In this document: in pieces, positions 24,690-34,445 of the stretch | How the letters are laid out: every line of letters begins with the position of its first letter | Position numbering within the stretch: position 1 is the first letter of the stretch | Source of the DNA: Bacteroidales bacterium | Lineage (GTDB): Bacteria > Bacteroidota > Bacteroidia > Bacteroidales > P3 | Direction: 5' to 3' | Assembly (NCBI GenBank): GCA_017530105.1 | Contig: JAFXMW010000036.1 | Coordinates: forward strand, 1-47,793 | Length of the DNA stretch: 47,793 nt | Made by a program: the position numbers and the translations under genes | Notes under the pieces: model-generated | Seen by the model: only the letters and a program-made list of their open reading frames with translations | Database searches by the model: none | Told to the model about the DNA's origin: nothing

Positions 24690-27239
24690 TCAATAAACCA
24701 ACGTTACTGTACCTTTAATCATTTTCCAGCCGCTGTCGCGATTGTCGATATAGCGGACGATGTAGACGTAGGTGCCTTGATGGCATTTCCGTCCCTGCGA
24801 GGTGCCATCCCAACGGCCGGTCAACCCGTCGAATTCCGCCACTTTGGTCCCGAACCGGTTGAACACCGCCACTTCGGCTTTCAGCACCTGACTGCTGCAG
24901 AAGATGGAGAAATGGTTGTTGGTCTCCAGGGAGGGTGTGATGACGTTGGGGGCGACGACGAAGACGCTGTCGAACGGGGGTTCCCCCCAATTGGGGATGA
25001 CGATGAGTGTGTAGTAGATAATGCTGTCGCAGTCTTGGTCGATGTCGAGATAGACGGGTTGGTCGTGGACTTCGTAGCCAAAGGATTGCCCATGGAAGAG
25101 CCAGGGCAATTGGTCGGTAGAAACGGTGTCGGAATGCCACGAGCAATGAGGGCAAGTGGCAAAATCAATCTTCCAAAGGGTGTCGCAGCCCGACTCGGTC
25201 CAATATGTTGTGATGGAGAAGGTGTCGGTATGGTCGAGCACATAGCCGCGGAAGGTGTAGCTGCCTTCGCACAGATGGACGGAAAAGGAGGAGTCGTAGT
25301 GGTTGTGGAACCATAGGGGAGCCGTCAAGGTGTCGGGTTTGCGGGTGTAGCAGCCTTCGTAGTCGTATGTGAAAATGCACGTCACGGTATAACGCCCGGT
25401 ATCCCGATAGGTATGAATCTGCGGCTGGGTAAAACCAGAGTCGAGATGCGAATAGGCAATGGTGTCGCCGTCGCCGAAAATCCAAATGACGCTATCGGCA
25501 GGGCGTTCGTCCCAGCTGACGAAGGTCACGGGGTCGTAGAGGCACCGTATCGAGTCGGGGGAAAGGGAGTCGGACGGCACTCCGTCAACCAGGAGATAGG
25601 TCTTGCCGGGTTGGATGTGGGGGAGGGTGTATACGAGCTGCTCGTTGATGTCGCTCGCGGTCATGAATGCCATGAACGGTTTGCCGGAGGAGGTTTCGAT
25701 ATGGTGTGTGCCGGGGGAGTTGTAGGAGCTTCTATTGTCGTAACTGACGTAGCTGTATGGGGTGCCGGTTATGGGGATAAATTCTGTCCCAATGGCATAG
25801 TCGTCGAGATAAATGGTCGGCGCATCGGCGGTGCGGGTGAAGATGTAGAGGGAATAGTCGCGCCGCTGGACATTGTGATCGTTATCCACACTGGAGAGGG
25901 TGGCATAGTTGATTTGTCCATTATGCCACCACTCGACAGGGGTGCAGGCAAAGAAATCGGGGTCGCCCATCTCCGATTCACAACCCATCAGAAACACTCT
26001 TGTCATGACCGGCTCGGTAGAAGAAAGGTAGAAGGGACCCTGTCCGGGATAGAGTCCGAACCAATTTGTTTCGTAGGCATTCACCCTGAGAGTGCAGGGG
26101 GGCCATGCAGGGTGGGCGGCATCGGTGATAGTGACCACTGTGCCGTCGTGCAACCCTGTGATACGGATGTAGTCGGTATCGGAGTAACCGATATTCGGGA
26201 CTATAAACTCTTTTCCGGCATACCTTACAGGTACCGTTTGCTCGAGCAGCATGTCGAAATTTGCATAACGGAAAGAGGGAATATGAACCCTGCCTCCCGA
26301 CTCGAAGACGGCAATCCGTTTGCAATCGCGCGACATGATATGTGTGCCGGACAAGTCGATGATGAAAGTATCGAGCATAATAAGGCTTGAGTCGAACCCA
26401 TGCCTCGGCAAGGGGACGGGATGCACCAAGGGGGAGATTTTATGAGAATCGCACCAACTAAAATAATAGGGTTCGAACAATGTGGGGTTGTTTTCCCTGA
26501 CCTGACCCGCGCCGATATGGAAAAGCTGACCACGTTGGAGTTCAACAGTGACGGTGTCGCCGGGATGCCGGTTCATCCAATCCCTTCCGCCCAGCACTAT
26601 ATCCACCACTGTGCTGTCCTCGGCTGCAACAATATCTATCATTGCAGCCGTGGGAGTCATTCCGACAATGGGACAGTCGAGTTCCGCTTCCAATTCCCAA
26701 TCCTCAGTGAAAACCAAAGGTGTCTGTACGACATATTCGTCCCTCAGCATCTCTGTGGGCAAGATGTTGCACCCCGAGCCTGTACCCATGGAATGGACAA
26801 TCATGAAGAGCGAGATGGTGTCGGTACTCGTGACATGGAAACCTTTATACTGGGGCCGGTCGCTCTCGCAACCCGAGTATTGCCAGTCGGGTGTACGGTT
26901 GAACACATATTCGAATGTATCAAGAATGCCGCAAATGGAATAAGGCACATAAATATAATTGGTGTCGGGGCCGCACATCCTGCGGCGTGCGATATGCTCG
27001 GTATGCGAATAGTCCAGCCAATGGTTCGAAACCGTCACGTCGCAATTCCGCTCGCTTACAACCATGAGTTGAGGCCTGTTCTGGGACATACCATCGATGG
27101 TACGGGGGAAACAGACCCAGAAGTCGGTCCCCTGGGCTGCAAACTGTACTCCCCTCTGGTCGTAAGGGTCATTCTCCTGCGCATACGACAAACAGAATAG
27201 CATGGATAGTATCACAAAGAAAAGATAGTTCAGTTTCAT
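24690..27239 (-). CDS. Surface protein: IgGFc-binding, PKD and gliding-type CHU_C domains (paralogue 1)
   Basis: The 849-residue protein (start at ATG 27239, where MKLNYLFFVILSMLFCLSYAQ is a signal peptide) resembles the IgGFc-binding family N-terminally (AQGTDFWVCFPRT, then repeated beta-sheets). It has a PKD-like domain with VIWIFGDGDT and HTYRDTGRYTVTC, and ends in the CHU_C / T9SS type B sorting domain (PNVITPSLETNNHFSIFC, EVAVFNRFGTKV, YVYIVRY). The protein should be exported by T9SS and remain on the cell surface. It is a tandem paralogue of the 27245-29863 gene: the two start codons-stops are separated by only 5 nt, and the PKD-CHU_C halves are nearly identical in protein. Adhesion is likely; the ligand is unknown. 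Confidence 0.85.
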   Translation of the reverse strand: MKLNYLFFVILSMLFCLSYAQENDPYDQRGVQFAAQGTDFWVCFPRTIDGMSQNRPQLMVVSERNCDVTVSNHWLDYSHTEHIARRRMCGPDTNYIYVPYSICGILDTFEYVFNRTPDWQYSGCESDRPQYKGFHVTSTDTISLFMIVHSMGTGSGCNILPTEMLRDEYVVQTPLVFTEDWELEAELDCPIVGMTPTAAMIDIVAAEDSTVVDIVLGGRDWMNRHPGDTVTVELQRGQLFHIGAGQVRENNPTLFEPYYFSWCDSHKISPLVHPVPLPRHGFDSSLIMLDTFIIDLSGTHIMSRDCKRIAVFESGGRVHIPSFRYANFDMLLEQTVPVRYAGKEFIVPNIGYSDTDYIRITGLHDGTVVTITDAAHPAWPPCTLRVNAYETNWFGLYPGQGPFYLSSTEPVMTRVFLMGCESEMGDPDFFACTPVEWWHNGQINYATLSSVDNDHNVQRRDYSLYIFTRTADAPTIYLDDYAIGTEFIPITGTPYSYVSYDNRSSYNSPGTHHIETSSGKPFMAFMTASDINEQLVYTLPHIQPGKTYLLVDGVPSDSLSPDSIRCLYDPVTFVSWDERPADSVIWIFGDGDTIAYSHLDSGFTQPQIHTYRDTGRYTVTCIFTYDYEGCYTRKPDTLTAPLWFHNHYDSSFSVHLCEGSYTFRGYVLDHTDTFSITTYWTESGCDTLWKIDFATCPHCSWHSDTVSTDQLPWLFHGQSFGYEVHDQPVYLDIDQDCDSIIYYTLIVIPNWGEPPFDSVFVVAPNVITPSLETNNHFSIFCSSQVLKAEVAVFNRFGTKVAEFDGLTGRWDGTSQGRKCHQGTYVYIVRYIDNRDSGWKMIKGTVTLVY

Positions 27240-27244
27240 AGCAT

Positions 27245-29863
27245 TCAATATAATAATGTCACAGTGCCTTTGAGTATTTTCCATCCGCTGTCGCGGTTAT
27301 CTACATAACGGATTAAATAAACATAGGTGCCTTGATGACAGATGCGCCCCTGCGAAGTCCCGTCCCAATAACCCGTCAAGCCATCAAATTCCGCCACCTT
27401 GGTTCCAAACCTGTTATACAGCATCACTTCCGCCTTCCGAATCTGACCACTGCAAAAGATGGAAAAACGGTTGTTCGTCTCCAGTGTGGGTGTGATTACG
27501 TTAGGTACACTGATAAAGATACTGTCGAAAGTCGGGTCTCCCCAATTGGGGATGACAATAAGCGTGTAATGGATAATGCTGTCGCATTCATCATCAATAT
27601 CTATATAGACCAATTCATTATGAACCTCCGAGTAGAATGTTTGACCATTATACAGCCAAGGAAGGTCTTCTGTCGAGATGGTGTCGGAATCCCACGAGCA
27701 ATGGGGACAAGTCACTAAGTCTATCTGCCAAAGGGTGTCACAGCCCGACTCCGTCCAATACGTAGTGTAATAGAATGTATCAGTATGGTCAAACTCATGG
27801 CCGCGAAAGATATAATTGCCCTCGCACAGCAACACCGAAAAAGCAGAGTCGTAATGATTGTGGAACCATAGAGGAGCCGTAAGGGTATCGGGCTTACGGG
27901 TAAAACAACCTTCATAGTCGTAAGTAAAGATACACTTCACAAGGTAGCGTCCCGTGTCTTGGTAAGTATGCACCTGTGGCTGGACGAAACCCGTATCAAG
28001 ATGCGAATAAGCAACGGTGTCTCCGTCCCCGAAAATCCAGATAACACTATCTGCGGGGCGTTCATCCCAACTATAGAAGGTCACGGGGTCGTAAAGGCAA
28101 CGGATACTGTCTGCCGACAGGGAATCTGAAGGCACCCCGTCTACCAACAAATACGTCTTGCCAGGCTGTACATGTGGCAGATTGTACACCATTTGTTCGT
28201 GCCCCCCATCCGAAGCCATGAAAGCCATAAACGGCTTGCCTCTATTACTAAGAATATGGTGCGTACCCGGCGAATTGAACGAACTGTTGAAATCATAATG
28301 GGCATGGCTGTAGGGGGTCCCCGGAATAGGCTGAAAGTCGGCACCTATGGCGTAATCGTCAAGATAGATTGACGACACATCGTCGGTTCGGGTAAAAATA
28401 TAAAGGGAATACCAGCGGCGCTGAACATTATGGTTTTCATCCACATTTGCAAGGGTACCGTAGTTCACTTGCCCATTGTGCCACCACTCCACTGGAGTGA
28501 AAGCAAAGAACGCCGGGTCTCCACCCATACTGGTACCTATCATGTTCACATGACCCGGTAACCCCGCCATCAAATGCACCCTTGTTAAAATCTTTTCTGA
28601 TGCAGTAATGTAAAAAGGTCCTTCTCCCGGATGCAACTCAAACCAATCGGTCTTGTAGGCATTTATCCAGAGTGAACATGGTGGGGTCAAAGGATGAGCT
28701 GCATCGAATATAGTAATCAACGTACTATCCTGCAAGGCGGTAAAACGGATATACTCAGTGTCGGAATTATCTATATTGGGGACAATAAATTCCTTTCCGG
28801 TATATCGCACGGGAACCGACTGTTCCAAAAGCATGTCGGCAAACCCACAAGGTACCGAATCATCTGCAAGTGCAATAAACGAATTAGGAACATGGTTAAA
28901 CCCACCTGATTCAAACACAGCTATACGCTTACAGTCGCGTGCCTTGATGCGTGTACCCGATAAATCAACATAAAATGTATCCACCTCTATCAGACTTGAA
29001 TCAAACGCATGTCTGGGTATATGATACGAATAGTGATGACGAAAAACATAGTGCCCTACATCCGGAGAAACTGTATAGGTATCATAATATCGGTAATACG
29101 GTTCAAACAAAGGATAATATTTCTCCCGGACCTCTCCGACAGCAAAATGGAACAGCATCCCTTTGGGCAGCATGACAGTAATGGTATCGCCTGGATGTCG
29201 GTTCATCCAGTCCCAGTCGCTCAACACTATGTCTACCACCGTACTGTCATCCACTGCCACTATATCAACTGTGGCAATATACGGAGAAAAATACACTAAA
29301 GGTGAAGGCAACTCAAGAGGGATAGACTCCCGACTAATAGGATAAGTCTGTATCACATATTCATCCCTCAACATTTCTGTAGGCAAAACATTGCATCCCC
29401 CGCTAAGTCCAGCTGAATGAACAACAATAAACAAAGAGATAGTGTCCGTGCTGGTCACATGAAATCCTTTCGGTTGTACCTTGTCACATTCCTGTCCCGT
29501 GTATTGATAATCATAAACTAAAGGATACGCATACTCCATCGTATCGCAAATGCGGCTAAAAGCAAAAGGAATATTAATGTAATTAGTGTCGGGTCCACAC
29601 ATCCTGCGGCGCGCTATATGTTCCGTGTGAGTGTATCCCAGCCACTCGTTTGTAACCGTCACATCGCAATCCCTCTCACTCACCACATACAGCAGTGAAG
29701 TATTGGCCGAATGACCATCTACTGTACGTGGAAAACAGACCCAGAAGTCGGTTCCCTGGGCTGCAAACTGCGCTCCCCTCTGGTCGTAGGGGTCATCCTC
29801 CTGCGCCTGCAGCCTGAGCCCGAACACAGGGATGCACAACAGTATTATCAGCAGCTTCTTCAT
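27245..29863 (-). CDS. Surface protein: IgGFc-binding, PKD and gliding-type CHU_C domains (paralogue 2)
   Basis: The 872-residue protein starts at ATG 29863 (signal peptide MKKLLIILLCIPVFGLRLQAQ); upstream in-frame sequence overlaps the flippase gene and is not used. It has the same domain order as paralogue 1: AQGTDFWVCFPRTVDGH, IgGFc-binding-like beta region, PKD (VIWIFGDGDTVAYSHLD), CHU_C type B end (PNVITPTLETNNRFSIFC). The protein sequences are close, but synonymous sites differ widely and this copy looks more A/T-rich, so the duplication is not recent or the copies have different histories. It follows the flippase stop by 14 nt and precedes paralogue 1 by 5 nt, so the three form one operon. 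Confidence 0.85.
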   Translation of the reverse strand: MKKLLIILLCIPVFGLRLQAQEDDPYDQRGAQFAAQGTDFWVCFPRTVDGHSANTSLLYVVSERDCDVTVTNEWLGYTHTEHIARRRMCGPDTNYINIPFAFSRICDTMEYAYPLVYDYQYTGQECDKVQPKGFHVTSTDTISLFIVVHSAGLSGGCNVLPTEMLRDEYVIQTYPISRESIPLELPSPLVYFSPYIATVDIVAVDDSTVVDIVLSDWDWMNRHPGDTITVMLPKGMLFHFAVGEVREKYYPLFEPYYRYYDTYTVSPDVGHYVFRHHYSYHIPRHAFDSSLIEVDTFYVDLSGTRIKARDCKRIAVFESGGFNHVPNSFIALADDSVPCGFADMLLEQSVPVRYTGKEFIVPNIDNSDTEYIRFTALQDSTLITIFDAAHPLTPPCSLWINAYKTDWFELHPGEGPFYITASEKILTRVHLMAGLPGHVNMIGTSMGGDPAFFAFTPVEWWHNGQVNYGTLANVDENHNVQRRWYSLYIFTRTDDVSSIYLDDYAIGADFQPIPGTPYSHAHYDFNSSFNSPGTHHILSNRGKPFMAFMASDGGHEQMVYNLPHVQPGKTYLLVDGVPSDSLSADSIRCLYDPVTFYSWDERPADSVIWIFGDGDTVAYSHLDTGFVQPQVHTYQDTGRYLVKCIFTYDYEGCFTRKPDTLTAPLWFHNHYDSAFSVLLCEGNYIFRGHEFDHTDTFYYTTYWTESGCDTLWQIDLVTCPHCSWDSDTISTEDLPWLYNGQTFYSEVHNELVYIDIDDECDSIIHYTLIVIPNWGDPTFDSIFISVPNVITPTLETNNRFSIFCSGQIRKAEVMLYNRFGTKVAEFDGLTGYWDGTSQGRICHQGTYVYLIRYVDNRDSGWKILKGTVTLLY

Positions 29864-29877
29864 ATTCCAACATTGCG

Positions 29878-31374
29878 CTATCTTCTTGATTTGATCCTGC
29901 CCAATACTCCTTTCACCAATCCCCTTTCGCAGTAGAGGGCCACCCCCGCATACACACACACCAAAGCCGTGTTCAACACAATCCGCCAACCCAACGCCTC
30001 GGGACGCAGCCACACACTCGCACCATACAACCCCAACGCCAACACAAAATACCCCGCAATGGGCAGCAGCCGATAGGGCACAGGGTTCCTCTTGCGTCCC
30101 ACCAGCCAGCTCAGCACCACGCACACACCATATCCGGCCACACCTCCCCATGCACACGCCATATAGCCATACTTGGGGACAAACAACACATTCACCGCCA
30201 ACAGCACCACACACCCTATGCCTGAAAACACAGCCCCCCACCATGTCTCGCCGTTAAGCTTATACCAGAACGACAGGTTGAAATAAATGCTCATCAATAT
30301 CTCGGCAACCATCACTATGGGCACCACACGCAACCCCTCCCAATAACCCGGGCTGATAATATACTTCAAGACATCCTCCAGATAGGCCATCACCACCAGA
30401 AACGCCAGCAAAGCGAACATCACAAAATATTTCATCACCGAGGCCTGGCTCTCCTTGCTGTCCCGGTCGCGGCTACCACCGAACACAAAAGGCTCATAAG
30501 CATAGCGGAAAGCCTGTGTTATCATGGCCATTATCATGGCAATCTTCACACACGCGCCGTATATCCCCAACTGCACCTCGCCCTCGTCGCCCGGCAACAG
30601 ATGCTTGAAGCAAATCTTGTCGGCCACCTGGTTCAAGATGCCCGCAATACCGAACAAAAGCAACGGCCACGTATAGCCCAGCATCTTCACCACCAACTTG
30701 CCGTTGATACCCCACTTCAGTTTTCGCATCTCGGGCAGGAAACCCAAGGTTACCGCCGAGGTGCAAATCAAATTCACCACAAAGATATAGCCCACCTGAT
30801 AATCGGGATTGTACCATCCCATCAACGACGGATGCGACACACAAAGCCTCGGGGCCAACAGGAAGACAAACAGATTCAATCCAATATTGCCGATGATGAA
30901 CGCCAGCTTCAAGGCGGCGAATTTCCACGGCCGCCCCTCGAACCGCAACAAGGCAAAGAAAATGGCCTGAAAAGCATCGAGGGCCACCACACAACCCATC
31001 ATCTCCACAAACTCGGGATGTTCAGAATAGCCCATCGCTCCCGACACCGGCCCGATAAACGCAAACAACAGGGCGACAAACACCGCCGACACTATCCCCA
31101 CCGTCAAAGCCGACGTGGCGAACACTTTGTCGGCAATACGCTTATACCTGTTGGCAAAATAAAAGAATGTCGTCTCCATGCCGAAAGTCAGTATCACCAG
31201 CATCAAAGCCGTGTAGGCATACAACTCCGTCACCACTCCGTAGCCACCCGACGACACAGCAATCTTGTAAGTGTACAAAGGCACAAGCAGATAGTTGAGA
31301 AAGCGTCCGACAATACTGCTCAAACCATATATTACCGTGTCGGTGAAAAGCCTTTTGAGAGAATTCTGAGACAT
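29878..31374 (-). CDS. MOP-superfamily polysaccharide flippase (Wzx-like)
   Basis: The 498-residue integral membrane protein has 12-14 predicted helices and the Wzx/polysaccharide-synthase pattern, starting SQNSLKRLFTDTVIYGLSSIVGRFLNYLLVPLYT with a glide through ELYAYTALMLVIL and MGYSEHPEFVEM. Members of this family flip lipid-linked oligosaccharides across the inner membrane. Here the gene is not in a glycan cluster but heads a three-gene operon with two T9SS surface proteins. The 187-nt divergent gap to the GH20 gene holds the promoter of the latter; no TAnnTTTG box was found for this gene. Function is family-based; the flipped substrate is unknown. Confidence 0.88.
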   Translation of the reverse strand: MSQNSLKRLFTDTVIYGLSSIVGRFLNYLLVPLYTYKIAVSSGGYGVVTELYAYTALMLVILTFGMETTFFYFANRYKRIADKVFATSALTVGIVSAVFVALLFAFIGPVSGAMGYSEHPEFVEMMGCVVALDAFQAIFFALLRFEGRPWKFAALKLAFIIGNIGLNLFVFLLAPRLCVSHPSLMGWYNPDYQVGYIFVVNLICTSAVTLGFLPEMRKLKWGINGKLVVKMLGYTWPLLLFGIAGILNQVADKICFKHLLPGDEGEVQLGIYGACVKIAMIMAMITQAFRYAYEPFVFGGSRDRDSKESQASVMKYFVMFALLAFLVVMAYLEDVLKYIISPGYWEGLRVVPIVMVAEILMSIYFNLSFWYKLNGETWWGAVFSGIGCVVLLAVNVLFVPKYGYMACAWGGVAGYGVCVVLSWLVGRKRNPVPYRLLPIAGYFVLALGLYGASVWLRPEALGWRIVLNTALVCVYAGVALYCERGLVKGVLGRIKSRR

Positions 31375-31535
31375 AACATTTTATTTTTTAACGAGAACGC
31401 CACCAAACTGTTTTTATTGCACATCCTATAAAAAAAACAACTCAAAACCGCCCTCCCCCCACAGCGGCCGCACCTCTCAGCCGTTAATTATTCTTAACTG
31501 CCCGCAGGCTTTGTTGTTGAAACAGATATTTTTTG

Positions 31536-31543
31536 TAATTTTG
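31536..31543 (+). promoter_or_regulatory. Bacteroidota promoter (TTG-N19-TAATTTTG) of the GH20 gene
   Basis: The -7 box TAATTTTG lies 18 nt before the ATG at 31562. A TTG at 31514-31516, 19 nt upstream, fits the -33 element. The start codon at 31511 is excluded by this promoter. Confidence 0.75.
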
Positions 31544-31561
31544 CATTTTATTAATTGCACC

Positions 31562-33424
31562 ATGAAGCGACACGGTTTTACATACTCCAAGGCCATGCTC
31601 CTCGCACTGCTGCTCACCCTGGCATCGTGCGGCAAGAAAGTACAGGTGTCCGAGTTCTCCATCATCCCCGAACCCGAATACTTTGTGCAGAAAGGCCGTT
31701 CCTACACCCTGTCCTCCTCCACCCGACTCTGTTTCGAAAACCTCGGGCGCAACACACCCACGGCAAAATACATCGCCAACTCGCTGCGCCGTATGCATGT
31801 GCGACCCTCTTTTGTGGGCACACCCGAAAGCGACTGCATCCTTTTCTCTATCAACGACACCGTCAACCCCGAACTGGGCAACGAAGGCTACCTGCTCCAA
31901 GTAGCCCCCGAAGGGGTCTTCATCAGTGCCAACACCGAGGCCGGCCTCCTCTACGCCTTCGAGACCTTTGCGCAGATGCTGCCCCCCGACATCCATTCCA
32001 CCTCCTACTCCCGCATCACCCTGCCCGAATGTACCATCCTCGACCGGCCACGCTACCCCTGGCGGGGAAGCCTGCTCGACGTATGCCGGCATTTCATGAC
32101 CGTCAACGAGGTGAAACGACACCTCGACATCATGGCCGCCTACAAACTCAACCGACTCATTCTCCACCTCAGCGACGACCAAGGCTGGCGTATCGAAATA
32201 GAACACCATCCAGCCCTCAACAGCATCGGCTCGTGGCGTGCCGACCGCAGCGGCTACTCTTGGGGCAGCGCCCCTCCGCAACGCCTTGGCGAAGAGACTC
32301 CTTATGGTGGATACTATACCCGGAAAGAAATCGCCGAACTGGTGACCTACGCCACCCAACGCAACATCGAAATCATACCCTCCATCGAACTCCCCGGCCA
32401 CAGCAGCGCCATCCTGGCCTCCTATCCCGACCTCTCCTGCAACGGCCAGCCCCTCACCGTGGCCGTCGGGCCCTGCTGGCCTCCCGCCGCCGTCCTCTGT
32501 GTCGGAAACGACACCCTGCTCCCATTCCTCAACTCAGTCATGGACGAAGTGGCCGCACTCTTCCCCGGCGAATACATCCACATAGGCTGCAGCCCCGTCG
32601 CCACCGACTCGTGGGAACAATGCCCCAAATGCCAGGCTTTGAAACGCCGCCTCGCCCTCACCAGCGAAACCGAACTGCAAGGCTGGATTGTGAACCAAGT
32701 GGCCGAACACCTCTCGCGCAAAGGCAAACGCATCATCGGCTGGGACGAAATGCTGGACTGCGGGCCCCTGCCCCCCGACGCCGTGGTGACCGCCACCCGT
32801 GGCGACAGCGTGGCGGGTATCGCCGCACGCCTGGCGCAAGGCATGATTGCCGCTCCCCCCGAATACTGCAGTTTCGACACCTACCAAACCGACTCCTCCA
32901 ACCATCCCGCCGCCTTCCCGCTCTACCTCCCGCTGCGGCAAGCCTATCGCTTCGACCCCATGCCCCGGGGGCTCACCCCCGGCCACCAACCCAACGTGTG
33001 GGGCGGCCTCTGTCTCCTCTGGACCGACTACGTCAACTCCTACGACCAAGCCGAATACCTGCTCCTCCCGCGCCTCTGCGCCTTTGCCGAATGTCTGTGG
33101 TCCCAACCCGACAGGAAGGACTGGAGCCGCTTCCGCAACAAAATTGAAACCCACAAAAAGCGTATGGCCTCCGAGGGCTACCACTTCTGCCCCGGCTCGT
33201 TCACGCCCATAGTCACCAAAACCGCCCAGGGCGACGGCCTGTTGGTAACCATCACCACCGAAGTGGCCGACACCTACATCTACTACACCACCGACGGAAG
33301 CCAGCCCACCCCCGAATCCTCGGTCTACACCGAACCCCTGCACCTGCCCCACGGCACCCTGCTGCGCACCATGGTCCTCTATCAAGGCGAGGAGCGCGAA
33401 GGCATCCACGACTACAAACTCTAA
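31562..33424 (+). CDS. GH20 beta-hexosaminidase-like lipoprotein lacking the catalytic Asp-Glu
   Basis: The 620-residue lipoprotein (lipobox LTLASC, Cys21) has the GH20 architecture: an N-terminal alpha/beta GH20b domain (~30-150), a TIM barrel (~155-500; PRYPWRGSLLDVCRHFM, LHLSDDQGWRIEIEHHP, IPSIELPGHSSA, GWDEMLDCG) and a C-terminal chitobiase/FN3-like domain (~540-615, YYTTDGSQPTPESSVYTEPL). In active GH20 enzymes the acid/base pair sits in H-I-G-G-D-E; here the ungapped equivalent is HIGCSPV, with Ser344-Pro345 in place of Asp-Glu (codons 32591-32596). The usual W-T-E-Y is WTDY (487-490). Hydrolysis of N-acetylhexosaminides is therefore doubtful; binding of glycans is more likely. The gene has its own promoter at 31514-31543. 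Confidence 0.87.
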   Translation: MKRHGFTYSKAMLLALLLTLASCGKKVQVSEFSIIPEPEYFVQKGRSYTLSSSTRLCFENLGRNTPTAKYIANSLRRMHVRPSFVGTPESDCILFSINDTVNPELGNEGYLLQVAPEGVFISANTEAGLLYAFETFAQMLPPDIHSTSYSRITLPECTILDRPRYPWRGSLLDVCRHFMTVNEVKRHLDIMAAYKLNRLILHLSDDQGWRIEIEHHPALNSIGSWRADRSGYSWGSAPPQRLGEETPYGGYYTRKEIAELVTYATQRNIEIIPSIELPGHSSAILASYPDLSCNGQPLTVAVGPCWPPAAVLCVGNDTLLPFLNSVMDEVAALFPGEYIHIGCSPVATDSWEQCPKCQALKRRLALTSETELQGWIVNQVAEHLSRKGKRIIGWDEMLDCGPLPPDAVVTATRGDSVAGIAARLAQGMIAAPPEYCSFDTYQTDSSNHPAAFPLYLPLRQAYRFDPMPRGLTPGHQPNVWGGLCLLWTDYVNSYDQAEYLLLPRLCAFAECLWSQPDRKDWSRFRNKIETHKKRMASEGYHFCPGSFTPIVTKTAQGDGLLVTITTEVADTYIYYTTDGSQPTPESSVYTEPLHLPHGTLLRTMVLYQGEEREGIHDYKL

Positions 33425-33513
33425 AGCCCCCACCCCGTGGCGACCCGCCAAAAAGACAAAGGCAAGCCACACAACAGGTAACTTCAAAAAAATGGTAATC
33501 TATTTTTTTTGTG

Positions 33514-33521
33514 TAATTTTG
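33514..33521 (+). promoter_or_regulatory. Bacteroidota -7 promoter box of the EamA gene
   Basis: TAATTTTG, only 8 nt before the ATG at 33530. The predicted mRNA therefore has almost no 5' leader. A Shine-Dalgarno cannot be present. Confidence 0.65.
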
Positions 33522-33529
33522 CAGCCGCA

Positions 33530-34426
33530 ATGAAAAAATCAATAGTATACCCTCTGCTGGCGTTAGCCTCTATTATTTGGGGTGTTAGCTTCATCATGAC
33601 GAAGGAGCTTTTCGTCTCCGAACCGCATATCACTGTCCTCATCATCCTCACATTCCGGTTGCTTTTAGCCTCGGTGGTGACCATTCCGTTTCTCTTTCTC
33701 ACAAAGAGACTGGAACGCATCCGGAAGGGCGATTTGAAATGGTTCCTGCTCCTTGCGTTGTGCGAGCCGTTCATCTACAGCATCTGCGAGACCAGCGGGG
33801 TGCAGCTGGTGAGCGGTAGCATGGCCTCGATTGTTGTGGCCACCATCCCCCTGTTTGTCCCCTTTGGGATGGCCGCCGTGTACAGGGAGAGGCTGCAGGG
33901 CATGACTCTGGTGGGCATTGCGATGTCGCTCATAGGTCTTGCCGTCATGCTGCTGTGGGGCGGCGAAGGCAACCTCGACGCCAATCCCGCCGGACTGGCT
34001 TGGCTGTTTGGCGCAGTGCTTATTGCCGTGGTGTTCACCATCCTGTTAGTGAAATTAGTGGGGCGTTACAAACCCTTCACCATCACGGCCTACCAAAATC
34101 TGATTGGATGCTTCTATTTCATTCCCTTCATGCTCCTTGCCGACGGGGGGAACCTGCCGCTGCTTTCCTACTCGCCCAAAATGATTGTGTTGCTGCTCAT
34201 CCTGGGCGTGTTCTGCAGCACGCTGGCCTACGTCTTCTACAATGTGGGCGTGGCGCGGCTCGGGGCCACCGCCGCCTGCATCTTCACCAATGTGATACCC
34301 GTCTTCTCGCTGGTTGCCGCCCTGCTCATCGGGCAGGAGCAACTATCGTGGTCGAAACCCTTGGGCATGGTGATTGTTGTGGCGGGCGTCATTCTGGCAC
34401 AGCTGAAGCCCAAGGCAAGGAAATAG
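33530..34426 (+). CDS. EamA/DMT-family transporter
   Basis: The 298-residue inner-membrane protein has ten predicted helices in two EamA halves, typical of the drug/metabolite transporter superfamily (YPLLALASIIWGVSFIMTKEL at the first helix, RLGATAACIFTNVIPVFSLV and PLGMVIVVAGVILAQ near the end). It probably exports small metabolites or amino acids; the substrate cannot be told. The start ATG 33530 is chosen because the upstream in-frame ATG at 33509 precedes the promoter box. It ends 19 nt from the convergent phosphodiesterase gene. Confidence 0.88.
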   Translation: MKKSIVYPLLALASIIWGVSFIMTKELFVSEPHITVLIILTFRLLLASVVTIPFLFLTKRLERIRKGDLKWFLLLALCEPFIYSICETSGVQLVSGSMASIVVATIPLFVPFGMAAVYRERLQGMTLVGIAMSLIGLAVMLLWGGEGNLDANPAGLAWLFGAVLIAVVFTILLVKLVGRYKPFTITAYQNLIGCFYFIPFMLLADGGNLPLLSYSPKMIVLLLILGVFCSTLAYVFYNVGVARLGATAACIFTNVIPVFSLVAALLIGQEQLSWSKPLGMVIVVAGVILAQLKPKARK

Positions 34427-34445
34427 CGCCGCCGCTTTCGACCGT

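Noticed and set aside
29864..30244. N-terminal extension of the paralogue 2 surface protein into the flippase gene
   Set aside because: The signal peptide starts at ATG 29863; the extension is Cys/Gly/Val-rich shadow of the flippase gene.
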